From Trifolium pratense (lineage: Eukaryota > Streptophyta > Magnoliopsida > Fabales > Fabaceae): DNA of 64,000 nucleotides. The translations under genes and the position numbers were made by a program. The stretch lies in the NCBI RefSeq assembly GCF_020283565.1, contig NC_060061.1:43313362-43377361 (forward strand), in the 5' to 3' direction. Every line of letters starts with the position of its first letter. Within the stretch, counting starts at the first letter, position 1. The notes below the pieces were generated by a model. It searched no databases. It was not told the origin of the DNA and worked only from the letters and a program-made list of their open reading frames with translations. Positions 1-10,440 of this stretch are shown piece after piece.

Positions 1-993
1 AATAATCAAATAAAATCTTATATATCCTCATTCTCTCCACCCAAATTCTTTCTGTTTAATGTGTCTTTAATAATTAGGGTTCTTTTATCTATACAAAATT
101 GAATTCCTTGCATTATTAACATAGTTTATTTGAAAAAAAATGGTAGACCAAAATTCCCCCAAAACTAAAGTAACGCTTTCCATAAATTTGGATTGGAAAT
201 ATTAAAAAATAAACACAACTGCACAAAAGAATTGGATCTTTCGACAATGAAGATTGAACATTTATTTATGATGAATTATTAGACTTTAGACTTGGTGTTG
301 ATGGTTGTATATTGAAAAGGACATGAGAGAAGGTTCAACAAAACGAGTTTTTATGTGAGAAAAAAAAAATCGATTTTGAATTTTCTCTGTGTCTGTCTAT
401 CAACGTTCAAGCAAATATTAGATAAACAATTTTGTTGAGAAATTCCTCAAAACCCAGATTCTGTTTTCAATTTTAAAGAAAACTAAATATATCCATACAA
501 GTCCAAACAAAAAAAACGTCCTTACGTAGATCAAATTGAAATAGAAATTGAATAACCAAACCATAATGTTTATATTCACTTGTAATCAATGTGTGGAAGA
601 AACATTAATGGGAAATACCCATTTTCAATTGCAAAGGCTGTCAAATCTGATGGAGAAGAAAGAGTGTGGATGCAAGATTCAGTGCGGCAGTGACTAATAT
701 AATCATGCGGGCTTTTTTAATCTAACGGTCAATATTGATGGTACACCGGTGAGGGACTTAATTGAGCCCTCACCTTAGAATCCACCAAATATTTAAACAA
801 AAAAACCCTTGCTGATGATTGTCGGGGTGTATCTTTCCCCCGTTTAATCAGCCTATAATTTTCTTTTAGTTGGGCTTATGCCCCTTTTATTACCAAAAAA
901 AAGAAATAAAACTCTATCACGTGATCACTATATAATGAGTATTGGTCATGCATCATATCACACAAAATACAACATAAGGTGAAATCACACACA
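1..993. other. AT-rich intergenic DNA upstream of the defensin-like gene
   Basis: No convincing coding frame is seen on either strand. The stretch around 840-905 (pyrimidine-rich, a 'gggcttatgcccc' motif, then an A-run) resembles the 3' tail of a plant LINE, but this is weak. The last 80 bases hold the promoter elements listed separately. Confidence 0.5.
918..935 (+). promoter_or_regulatory. G-box and TATA box of the defensin-like gene
   Basis: A CACGTG palindrome (918-923) is followed by TATATAA at 929-935, which is 59 bases before the ATG at 994. That spacing fits a TATA promoter with a leader of about 30 bases. CACGTG is the classical plant bHLH/bZIP binding core. Its use here is inferred from position only. 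Confidence 0.5.
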
Positions 994-1357
994 ATGGCTT
1001 TTTCCATTAATCGATCCTTTATTTGCTTGTTTTTGTGTATGGCTTTGATTCTCTCTTCAGGTAACACAAAAATTGTTATTGAGTTTCACTTTCAATATAA
1101 AATTTACCATCTCAAATACTCTATATGAATTTTCATTTTCTTCTTGTTTACATCAATTTTTTCTGACAGTGCACAATAATTAAATGATTGCAGGATTGAC
1201 AATTGGAGCAGACGAAAGCGCACGATGCCGAATTGTATGCATACAAACCCCAGATTGCAATAGCTATTGTCTTAACAATGAATTCCCAAAAGGTGGCAGG
1301 TCTGCTGGCAAGTGTCCGGATCTAGAATTCCAATATCAATGTTGTTGTTATTATTAA
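994..1357 (+). CDS. Secreted defensin-like cysteine-rich peptide, two exons
   Basis: Exons are 994-1060 and 1194-1357, with a GT-AG intron in phase 1, giving 76 residues. Exon 1 encodes a hydrophobic signal peptide (starting MAFSINRSFICLFLC) and the intron lies just after it, which is the standard gene structure of plant defensin-like (DEFL/LCR) genes. The mature part has eight cysteines spaced C-x3-C-x5-C-x3-C-x14-C-x9-C-C-C. Eight cysteines are usual for defensins, but three consecutive C-terminal cysteines are not the textbook C-x-C ending, so this is a divergent subgroup. The products are secreted and serve in antimicrobial defence, in pollen-pistil signalling or, in legumes, in nodules; the sequence does not say which applies here. 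The reading frame is short and was accepted because splice sites, signal peptide and cysteines all agree. Confidence 0.78.
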
Positions 1358-3464
1358 GGATAGAGTTTTGAGTTTGTGATGTACCAAAAATAAGAGTTTT
1401 GAGCTTGTGAGAATATTATGTAAACCGAAAAATCGTATAATAAAAATTTTAGAATAAAAACAACACATTGGATCGATGCATTGATTATTTTGCATGTTAA
1501 AATATATTATCGAATATTTGAATGAATGCATAAAATAGAAATGATATATAAACACAATTTTTAGATAAAAACTAGATAAATATACACCTTTTTATTTTTT
1601 AAATAATATAATGTACTTTATATATTTGTGTGCGCACTTATTTCCTGTTGTATTAATACGATGTCAAATACGTGTTAACTAAATTTGTGTTTAAATAACA
1701 CTGCTCAAAATAATAACGTCACGATCTTTCTTGATTTTTTCTTATGACTTTAAAAATATCTCTAGGTATTCAAAAGTATACTGATTTTGATAATTCTTTT
1801 GTGGAATTGATTTTGAGCGACTTTTTTTGTTGAAAATATAAATACCTTGGTCATCTAACAATCCCACTCCAACCCTCAAGACTTTTCTTTACTTCCAAAG
1901 ACTTTTTTCAGCCGGCAAAATTACTGTTCACGATCTATTTTTTACAACCTCCTGGTCTTTTCAATTGTCTTCTTGAATGACTATCATATACAATTTCACT
2001 TTGAAATCATTGATCACATACATCTATACGCCCAAAAAAAAACATATATGATTGCAGAATGATCCTTCGTATACGCCAAATACATATTCTGCAACATGAT
2101 CCTTATTTCAATAATTATATATATAATATGCAACTTTGAAAAATTTCTGCAACTTGTTACAACAAAAAACATGATTCTGCAACCATTCATAGTTTTTTTT
2201 TTTTTTTTACGTTTTTAAAAAAATAAAATTTGATTCATTGGTTTAATTTGATATTGATTGATTGATGCATGATTGATATTTTTAAGGAATGATTCATTTT
2301 TATCGATTGATTCATTATTATTTTTAGAAGAAATTTGTATTGAATTTATTGAGGCATTTAAATCTTAAAAGTCGGTAAAGTCTTTGAAATCTCAAAAGTC
2401 TGTGATATCAAATCTCACATATTCTTGTGTTAAGAATCTTGATTGTAAAAAGTATTTTTAAAAAGTCATTTAAAATCTTACAAAATAAATACAATCTCAC
2501 AAAGTCTTTTAAAATTTTCAAGATTTTATTTGTCAAAATAGTCTTGTGAAATCTCAATCCAATACACCCCGTTACTTTTTGAACCATCCCTTCTACTGTT
2601 ATATATTATTTAAAAATTTATTAAATGTTTTAAAATGTGCTATTTATTTTGTCAAAGTATTCACAATTTTTTTTAGAAAAGGTACTTTAATTTTTATTTA
2701 AAAAAATATAATTTTAGTGTATAAAAATTCATGTTTAATCTTTTTTTTTTGTGAATTAAAATTCATGTTTAATCTATCTTTTGTTAAAAAATTATAAATT
2801 TTCTCTTCAAAGAACTAATTAAAAAATGTGAAGTTTACACATGATCAGTTGACTTAAAAATAGGACAAATGTTGTGATAAAAAACATTCGAAAGACCAAA
2901 ATTTGCTGAAATTTTTTAAAGAGATTAAAATTGAAATATAATATATTTATAAGGTTTGAAAAAAAAATTACCCTTAAGAGTAATCATAATAATAACAAAC
3001 ATGAATTTCAAATATTTATAGTTTAAACATCAAATATGATAATACAATTCAAAATTCACAATTGTTTAATAAAAGTCTTATACTAAAGGAACATGAAAAT
3101 GGTCACTTGACTATTTTTGAGATATTCATATTATATACACCCTCAATATGATATGCATTTTTTTTAGTAATATTTTTGGATAATCGATTTATATTTGTAG
3201 CAGTCCACCCCAATTTTTCGACTAGTTCCGCCACTATATGTAAACTAACTTCACCCTGACAGGACACAACAATTAACCTCTTTCTTTATTTACAATTTGA
3301 AGATTTAAAACATACTTTTAATTTAACAAAAAAAAAAATTGCTCATATTAATATGTTTTGTTGTTATTTTTATGCGTATAGATTGTTCTGTTTTGTTGTT
3401 ATTTATAATAATCTGTCTTGTTCCTATTTTTAATTATATCATATTTTTATTGTATTTATCTTAT

Positions 3465-3504
<40 letters not shown>
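1358..3504. other. AT-rich gene-free stretch ending in a (TA)n microsatellite
   Basis: No gene is seen. Around 2350-2575 there is a repeat end reading '...aatctcaatccaatacacccc' preceded by many 'aaatctcaaaagtctt' blocks. A related block in the other orientation lies at about 30750-30960, so both are probably decayed copies of one transposon family. A long (TA)n tract runs from about 3467 to 3504 and abuts the TIR element. Confidence 0.5.
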
Positions 3505-3507
<3 letters not shown>

Positions 3508-3983
3508 GTTTTCTAACTTAGACCCTAGTTAGGTCTAAGTTAGCAAGGTGCACCTTTTGAGTTGGACAAAAATACCCATTTTTTTTTTTTTGAAACAATA
3601 GAGCAACTGGGGCATGTATGTAATTTGCATCATAAAAATACCCTCTTTTTTTTTTTTTTGAAACAATAGAACAACTATTACATTTTTTAAATTTCTTCCA
3701 AATTTCGACCTCATTTTACGTGCGAATCGAACGCCGATTTCAAAAACTAATACCGGAAACCTTTGTAAAATTGAAAAACGATCAAAATCCATATAAGGAA
3801 CGTCGAGGTTCGTTGAGTATTGAGGGAGATCGAACCGGGTCAAAAACCGGGTCGCACGACCCGTTTCTGCATAAAACGGGTGGGAGGGACGATGAACAGT
3901 GCGCGTTGCCCACGCCCACTCTCACCGGCGGCGCGTGGGGGCGCGTGCGGCCTCAGGGAGGCTCTATTTTTTTTTTTTTTTCA

Positions 3984-4710
3984 TAATAAAATATTAGATA
4001 ATATTCTGGAAATTTTGGTATATTGTATGAAATTTTTGGAGACCCGAAACTATTTTTAGTTAATTAAATGAGTAAAAAGGTAATTAAAAATATTATAATT
4101 CCATAAACAATTTCCAAAATTTTATGTAAAGTACTATGAATTATTTAGAACCCTCTTGTGTACCTCACTCTCCCTGGTTCAAGTCATGAAATTATTTTCA
4201 CAAATTCCGCTGATTATTTAAAACCATTTAACAAATAATAATAATAATTTCATAGATTTGTACTCTGAAACCAATTGTTTTTTTATTTGTTTCTAATAAA
4301 ATATTAGATAATATTCTGGAAATTTTGGTATATTGTATGAAATTTTTGGAGACCCGAAACTATTTTTAGTTAATTAAATGAGTAAAAAGGTAATTAAAAA
4401 TATTATAATTCCATAAACAATTTCCAAAATTTTATGTAAAGTACTATGAATTATTTAGAACCCTCTTGTGTACCTCACTCTCCCTAGTTCAAGTCATGAA
4501 ATTATTTTCACAAATTCCGCTGATTATTTAAAACCATTTAACAAATAATAATAATAATTTCATAGATTTGTACTCTGAAACCAATTGTTTTTTTATTTGT
4601 TTCTAATAAAATATTAGATAATATTCTGGAACTTTTGGTATATTTTATGAAATTTTTTTAGACCTGAAACTATTTTTCGTTAATTAAATGAGATAAAACG
4701 GTAATTAAAA
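3984..4710. repeat. Tandem 310-bp repeats inside the TIR element
   Basis: Units are 3984-4293 and 4294-4603, which I read as differing at a single base (G near 4176, A in the second copy). A third, more diverged unit starts at 4604 and fades after about 100 bases. The near identity of units 1 and 2 against the diverged third points to a recent duplication within an older array. Confidence 0.85.
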
Positions 4711-4716
4711 ATTATT

Positions 4717-5011
4717 GTTTGCTTCTGAAACCATTTAGCTGGAAGAATGGTTTCAGAGAGTTATACTGTGAAACCATTCTAGCAGTAAAATGGTTTCAGA
4801 AGCAAACAATTAAAAATCAACTCCCCTGAAACCATTCTATCAGTGAAATGGTTTCAAAGTACAACGCTCTGAAACCATTGTACCAGCTAAATGGTTTCAG
4901 AATGGTTTCAGAAGCAAACAATTAAGAAATTACTCACTGAAACCATTCTACCAGTAAAATGGTTTCAGAGAGTTATACTGTGAAACCATTCTACCAGCTA
5001 AATGGTTTCAC
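4717..5011. repeat. Array of six short perfect hairpins
   Basis: The motif TGAAACCATT, about 10 bases of loop, then AATGGTTTCA occurs six times (about 4724-4755, 4770-4800, 4827-4857, 4869-4900, 4937-4968 and 4980-5011). Loops are mostly variants of CTACCAGTAA or CTACCAGCTA. An extended pairing, TTGTTTGCTTCTGAAACCAT near 4717 against its complement near 4791-4811, covers the first two units. Stems are conserved while loops and spacers vary. No coding sense was found. Confidence 0.8.
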
Positions 5012-5704
5012 AGTATTATATAAAGATAATTAAAGGTAGTGAAAAATTGAGTTTTTTTTTTGTGTCCAAATCAAACGAACCAAGTCTCTATTTGTAGACA
5101 AAAAAAAATTATGAATTTTGGTATAAAAATAAAGAAATAAAAAATTAATTTACAACGAAATAATTGAGTTTAAAGTATTAAATGAAAAAAAAAACACGCC
5201 AACCACCCAGCAGTTGACACGTGTCCTGCTTTTTTAAAATGAAATTTTCTCTCTCCAGGCGCAGGTCTAGTGTGGTGCACGCGCTGGCTTATCATGGAGA
5301 TGGATGATCTGGACTGTCTGATTGATCCGACAGCCATGATGAGATCATCTCTTGGCCGTCTGATGGAAATCAACGGTCTGTAACGGTGGTCCTGCAGTAG
5401 GCGCGCGACACTGGATCAGCGCCAATATGTTTTTTTTTTTTTTTTTTAAAAAAAAAGAAAGGGTATTTTTGTCCAACTCAAAAGGTGCACCTTGCTAATT
5501 TAGACCCAACTGGGTCTAAATTAGCAGCCCCCATATATATATATATATATTAGTGAAATTACAATGAATGATACAAAAGTTACAACATAGTTAAAACTAA
5601 TAAGGATACATTAGTAAATTTGGTGGTAATCAAATTTAATTTATTAGAAGTAGATTAGAAATTTAATATCAAATCATTCTAAAGGAATGCGTAAAGAATG
5701 AATT

Positions 5705-6672
5705 GTTCAAAGCAACACCATGTATGTATGTTCCAATCTTGATCACTTGTAGCTACTATGTAACACAGCGTTTTCGTTCTCTTTTTTTTTTTTTTTTGAT
5801 GCAAACAAACTTAATGCACTTCATTCATCACAATAGTTGCAATACAAGATGGACAATATTCAAAAACATGATGACTAACATAAGACCGAGCCACCTAGGC
5901 TAACTCATGGGCCACTCAATTCGCTTGTCGTCGGGCAAAACTAACCTTACAGTTATGAAACAAAGTTAATAATGTTTTACACTTATCAATCAAACTACCG
6001 TATTCAGTGAGATTCACTATATTCCCTGCTAGATTCCGAACTACTTGCGAGCAGTCCATCTCTATATTATCATGGTCGTAATTTGCATTTGCTGCAGCCA
6101 TTTGAGAGAAACTAAGAGGCCTTGTGCTTCTGCTTCATAAACTGCTGGTTGGCCGACAAAGTCAGCTGTCATTGCCTTGACGAATCTGCCACGATCATCG
6201 CGTATACATGCTCCTATGTTGTACCTGTTTTCAGCTGCATAACATGATGCATCAACATTACATTTCATGTTTCCTTGTTGCGGTTTGATCCAACTTGGCT
6301 GCATACCAGTGTGTGTTTTGGTTGATATGGCATGGCTTTCTTTGCACCCGAGCCCACTCATCTAAAGCATTTATGGCTCTTCTATTTACCTCGAAAGCTA
6401 ATGGCAACAAATCATTCAAACATTTTTTATTGCGTCTCCACCAAATCGACCATAACAACATGACAATTTGATTCATTTTATCGGTATCCAGCTTCTGCAG
6501 TAATGTATAGAACAGCTCCACATAGCCTTGAGCATTAGTAACATACTGCTCCATTGTTTGCCATATTCCTGCCTCTATACAGCGTTCTCTTTCTTATCCT
6601 TATCCACCCCTTGGATTAAGTTATCAAATATTTCCATTTTATGGCACCTTTCAAACTGTTTCTTTAATCCCT
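5705..6672 (-). pseudogene. Fragment of an ankyrin/PGG gene exon, split by a LINE
   Basis: Bases 5705-5780 and about 6580-6672 together resemble the region 24610-24760, which is exon 7 of the intact ankyrin/PGG gene in this window. Shared blocks include 'ccttggattaagttatcaaa' and 'tgtaacacag(c/t)gtt'. Frames are broken and only a short part of one exon remains, so this is a non-functional fragment. The LINE at 5782-6580 sits in its middle, and a decayed copia LTR starts where the similarity stops. This is probably a remnant of a duplicated ankyrin gene, a family commonly found in tandem clusters. Confidence 0.65.
5782..6580 (-). mobile_element. 5'-truncated LINE fragment with RNase H-like domain
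   Basis: A T-run at 5782-5797 is the poly(A) tail of an element transcribed from the minus strand. Minus-strand frames at 6554-6258, 6361-6062 and 6101-5916 together show the end of a plant LINE ORF2: a reverse-transcriptase zinc-binding-type tail, then an RNase H-like domain with the hallmark KCNVDAS motif and a GACIRDDRGRF block. Frame changes make it non-functional. The flanks read 'acagcgtt..ctcttt' on both sides, a probable imperfect target-site duplication within the ankyrin fragment. Only about 0.8 kb of the 3' end was inserted, as is usual for LINEs. Confidence 0.75.
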
Positions 6673-7098
6673 TGTTGCGAGTAATCCATTGTAACCAATG
6701 TCAGTTACTTGTGTTACAAGTAACAAAGTTAGTGATTTTAAGTGATGAGCTGTATGTGTTTGTTAGTCTGTTAGAAAAGTTTGTTAGTTGAGATATTTTA
6801 GAGAAGTTTGTTGCGAAGTTTGTGATACAAAGTATTTACTATAAAAGCCTTGTATTAGTGATCATTGTGAATTAATGGGAATGAGCTTTCTTCCCTAATC
6901 TCCCTTCAATTTACTTTCTTTTCATTTTCACCAAAATATCGAGTGTTCATATTGTGAGAGTGTGTGCGTGTTTTTGAGCTCAACCCGCGCCAATCCAGTG
7001 TTGCATAGCAAATTGGCTCAAAGCTTGCTCATTTTCTGTCAAGCTCAAATTGCGCTCATCCATTAGTTTTGTATTTGTGAAGGGTTTTGAACCCAACA
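6673..7098 (+). mobile_element. LTR of a decayed Ty1/copia retrotransposon
   Basis: The segment starts TGTTG and ends with CA. It is followed after two bases by TGGTATCCAGAGC at 7101-7113, a one-base variant of the primer-binding site complementary to initiator tRNA-Met that copia elements use (TGGTATCAGAGC). A promoter-like region lies in the middle. No second LTR was found in the window, so the element is truncated on its right. The left boundary is inferred from where the ankyrin similarity ends. Confidence 0.6.
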
Positions 7099-7142
7099 TT
7101 TGGTATCCAGAGCTCCCGTTGAGATATTGAAGTGTAGTGAAG

Positions 7143-7612
7143 ATGACATCTCACCCAAATGGCCATTTCCCCGCGAATCTTCCAATCTTGAATGGAAAGA
7201 ATTATGACAATTGGTGTAAGCAAATGAAAGTTATGTTTTGCTATCAAGATTTGTGGAGTCTTGTTACAGAAGGAATAACACCAATTGGTGCTCGTGCCAC
7301 TGATGAAGAGAAGACATCACACAAAGAGTTGAAGAAAAAGATTTCAAAGTCTTATTCATCCTTTCATTAATGTGTTGATGCAGACAAGTTTGAAAAAGTG
7401 GGAGATTGTGAATCCTCCAAAAAAGCATGGGATATTCTAGCAAGTCATTTGGTGGTGCAGAGAAAGTGAAAGAGGTAATAAGGCTTCAAACTCATAAGCG
7501 ACAGTATAAATTACTTCAAATGGAAGAAATTGGGAGTGTGGCTGATTTCTTCAAAAGAGTTACAAGATTGGTGAATCAAATTAAAGTGTATGGTGACCCT
7601 ACAAGAAAATTG
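7143..7612 (+). pseudogene. Broken copia gag fragment
   Basis: The ATG at 7143 opens a frame beginning MTSHPNGHFPANLP followed by LNGKNYDNWCKQMKVMF, typical of the N-terminal gag domain (UBN2 / DUF4219 type) of plant copia elements. A stop and frame change occur near 7370. The continuation at 7427-7612 (AEKVKEVIRLQTHKRQYKLL, then VADFFKRVTRLVNQI) is gag as well. Similarity ends abruptly near 7612 and no protease, integrase or reverse transcriptase follows, so only the first 0.5 kb of coding region survives. Confidence 0.75.
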
Positions 7613-7762
7613 GACATTTGCGACCGTTAAAATTGAACTTTGCAACGTTTAAAATCGTCGCAATTGGTCATTTGCGATGGTTCAAATTTGAATGTTTAAA
7701 CTTTAAACATTCAAAAACTATAAAACATTATAGTAGAGACGTAGCTAATTGATCTAACCTAT

Positions 7763-8857
7763 TGATCAAAAAAGGTGATGGCCAATCCGTTGAGCAATTC
7801 GTCCACCGGAGGGGGGTTGTACCTGCAGGTGCTCTGATGCTTAAGTCAGCAATGAGTACAAGAGATACTAGAGAGAAGAGAGAGAGAGTAAAGAATAGAA
7901 TATCTGGCTCTCCTGTATAGGAGAGCTTATATAGTTGCCCCCGACGCTGGGCCAAAGGTTGGTCTAATGGGCTGGATAGGGATGGCAATGGGTAGGGTAC
8001 TATAGTACCCATCCCCATACCCGCGTGGGTAACAACTTTTGCCCCCGTCCCCATACCCTATGGGTACCTAGGTACCCATACCCGTACCCGTTATCCGCAT
8101 TTTTACTAAAATTAAATTTATCAATTATAAAATATCATATAATTTTAATAGAATTAAAAAAATTTCAAAGATTTTAATATTGACTAATTAAAATTATAAA
8201 CAAAATTATTACTAACTTTATGTTAAAGTTCATATTTATGTTAAATATTCACATTATTTTTATATTATGTTATAAATAAATATTTTTATTAAAAATATGT
8301 AATAGTTTAGTAGAGTTGTATTGTTTTAAATTGATTTACATATATTATAATATAATAATATAAATAAAATAATAAATATATATTATGCGGGTATGGGGCG
8401 GGTTGGGTACTAAGGTACCCGCACCCGCACCCATACCCGTTCATTTTTGCGGGTAATTACCCATACCCGTGCCCGTACCCAAAATGCGGGTTTTTACCCT
8501 ACCCGTTGTGGGTAATTTTTGCGGGTACCCTCTGGGTATGAGTCAAATTGCCATCCCTAGGGCTGGAATGAACCGGCCCAATAGACTCAACTGCCAAGAT
8601 AGTCCCTGTATCATAGGGGAGGCGATTATTTGCCTCTATCTTGGTTGAAGCCGTTCCACTATAAGTGGGTAATGGATAAGCTCCATGACTCAAGTGGCGG
8701 TTGGATAACTGAGCGTGCGCTTATCGCGCTATGAAGTCGTTACGTCGTGGAGGACACGTCATGGGCTGACGTGTCGGGGAGGCCTCCCCTGTTTGGGTTG
8801 TGCCCCAAATTCCGGGCAGGAGGAGAATTGGGTCAGCTCTTGGCCCAGTCCAGAACA
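7763..8857 (-). mobile_element. Probable 3' LTR of a Ty3/gypsy-type element, interrupted by a hAT MITE
   Basis: Read on the minus strand, a purine tract GACTTGGGGGCTCA (8858-8871) is followed by TGTTCTGGACTGGGCC, the usual order of polypurine tract and LTR start. Further on come a TATA box (CTATATAAGC, about 7925-7934) and the pyrimidine-rich leader ending in CTTAAGCATCAGAGCACCTG, a pattern often seen in plant gypsy LTRs. Its exact far end (about 7763 or 7777) is uncertain. Without the 583-bp MITE at 7977-8559 the LTR would be about 0.5 kb. No coding region of the parent element could be read. Confidence 0.45.
7969..8567. mobile_element. hAT-type MITE with 8-bp target duplication
   Basis: The element spans 7977-8559 (583 bp) and starts TAGGGATGGCAAT; the reverse complement of its other end is also TAGGGATGGCAAT. 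It is flanked by the identical 8-mers GGGCTGGA (7969-7976 and 8560-8567). Eight-base duplications and 5'-TAGGG ends are hallmarks of hAT elements. Subterminal regions are packed with GGGTA/TACCC motifs in both orientations, as expected of hAT transposase-binding repeats. The centre is AT-rich and non-coding. Confidence 0.9.
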
Positions 8858-10440
8858 TGAGCCCCCAAGTCGTTGCTCCTAGGCATAGGAGTGATGACTT
8901 AAGGTTCAGGCCCATATGTCGAGGAGAGATTCTCCCCATCTTTTCTAGGAGAAATTCGTAACTTGCTCATAACGATTCATGCACGGTTGCGCGGGGAGTA
9001 TTTATGTTTTGCTCGTAAATTCCCTCGTGGCATTACGAGGAGAATTTCCAAAGGGGGAACCTTTTTCCTGCTCGTAGCAAGTGCCATGTTATAACGGGTA
9101 GGAATTCACGAGGAAGGATTCTGCTCTTGTAAGTTATTTGCTTTTGAGTTCCTCGCCGAATTGTCGCGGAGGAACGTCGTTAATTCTATCTTGCCAATGT
9201 TGCGTGTTTGCGCGGGCACGTGCTTGTGAAGAATTGTCTCACTTGATTTTCTTGTAACGTCGGGGAGACAATTGCGCTAAGGATAACGACGAGGCCTTTG
9301 CAGACGCGTGGTCTGCTCGATGGGACTTGAAAAGACAGGCTTTTCGTCTGCTGCTGCCACGCGTTATAGTTATTAAAAAGCGTAATGATGACTTGGGAAA
9401 ACGTGTTCATCGCTTTGCTTTATGAGGAGGCCTTTGGGTCGTTGGATCAAAGCGTCCTTTGGTTTCCTGCGAGATTCAATCAGGGCTACTTGATGGCTTT
9501 TAATCAGAACCGTTGGATTTCGATCAACGGTGGAGATTGGAGGGGGCGCGTTTCTTCGTGATGCAGGTGCAGGACTTAAAAGGCCTATAAGTAGGAAGGG
9601 AATGAACCATTTTCAAAATTTTACTCTTTGCGTCCTTTGCTTCTCCACTTCGTTGGTGCATATCTTCTTCAAGTTCCTTCAAGTTTTCAAGCTTTTTTAT
9701 TCAATAGAGCGCAAATCTCTTCTCTTCCTAAAGGCTTTCTCATCTTCAAACTACAGAGGTAATGTAGCGTTTCGTTCCATTTTCTCTGCTCTTGGTTGTG
9801 CTTCGTTGCTTTACGCCTTTAGATCTGCTTAAGTTTCTGTTTTTGGGTTTTAGGTTTTTAGTGACCCATCTTCCACTGCGTGTTGGTGGTTTTAATCCTT
9901 GAGTTTAGTGAGATTTGGTGTTTGATAGTGGCAAAATCACTATCAAATGCCGATTTTATGCCGTGATTTTGGCTTTTCTCCCTTTCTGTGTTTGCATTAT
10001 GGTAGCGTTTTTCTTGAAATGATGAAGAACACGATGAGTGTTCGTAGGATTTATGGGAAAATGATGAAGATGATGAACAACAACCTTGAATTTCTGGGAA
10101 TTCTGCGCTTCGTGTCGGGGAGAGAAACGATGTTTCCTCTCCCCGTTACAACTAATGTTTTGTCGGGGAGGACTGAATCGTTATTTCTCCCCGTTTGTTT
10201 CTCCCTGTTTTCGCGTTCGCGAACCTCATGTTTTTTTGTGTAATATGTATGTCGGGGGTCTTCTCCCCTCTTTCGCCTTCGCGAACCTTGGAATGATTAG
10301 AAGATTTATGTCGGGGACCTTCTCCCCGTTATTTCCTTGAGAAATTCGGTAGATAATTGAGTTTGTAGAAACTCTGTGTCGGTGACCTTTTCCCGATTTC
10401 ACCGTTGAAAAGTGTCTCCAGTTTATTTTGATCTTTTTAG
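8858..10440. other. Retroelement-derived DNA without readable genes
   Basis: The base composition is more GC-rich than the surroundings. On the minus strand 8858-9500 would be the internal 3' region of the gypsy-type element. On the plus strand 9570-9760 resembles a retroelement leader (CTATAAGTAGG, then a pyrimidine-rich tract). Between 10110 and 10400 the motif GTCGGGGA, a T/C-rich spacer and TCTCCCCG recurs four or five times and could fold into small stems. Open frames here show no family motifs. Confidence 0.4.

Larger units (their letters stand above)
3505..5532. mobile_element. 2.0 kb non-autonomous TIR transposon inserted in (TA)n
   Basis: The left end (3505-3580) and the reverse complement of the right end (about 5460-5532) match over roughly 75 bases, including the shared core GCAAGGTGCACCTTTTGAG. 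Both ends start with a run of G and are flanked by TA repeats, so the target duplication cannot be read and the superfamily (Tc1/mariner-like, Mutator-like, or a microsatellite-targeting 'Micron' type) stays open. Each end carries its own hairpin: CTAACTTAGACC pairs with GGTCTAAGTTAG on the left, and CTAATTTAGACC with GGTCTAAATTAG on the right. The C/G pair of one end is replaced by T/A in the other, a paired change. The interior has no transposase frame. It holds a GC-rich patch (about 3820-3962), two 310-bp direct repeats, an array of small hairpins and a second GC-rich patch (about 5170-5430). Confidence 0.78.

Noticed and set aside
3720..4059. Two overlapping frames in the GC-rich patch of the TIR element
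   Set aside because: They run into homopolymers and repeat units and have no transposase motif; the GC-rich composition alone explains the lack of stops.
4717..5011. CRISPR-like array
   Set aside because: The hairpins are regularly built, but the spacers are not of constant length and this is plant nuclear DNA; the array belongs to the TIR element.
9530..10340. Overlapping open frames of 84-100 codons in retroelement-derived DNA
   Set aside because: No known motif, low complexity, and the DNA has features of a retroelement leader. No splice sites link them into a gene.
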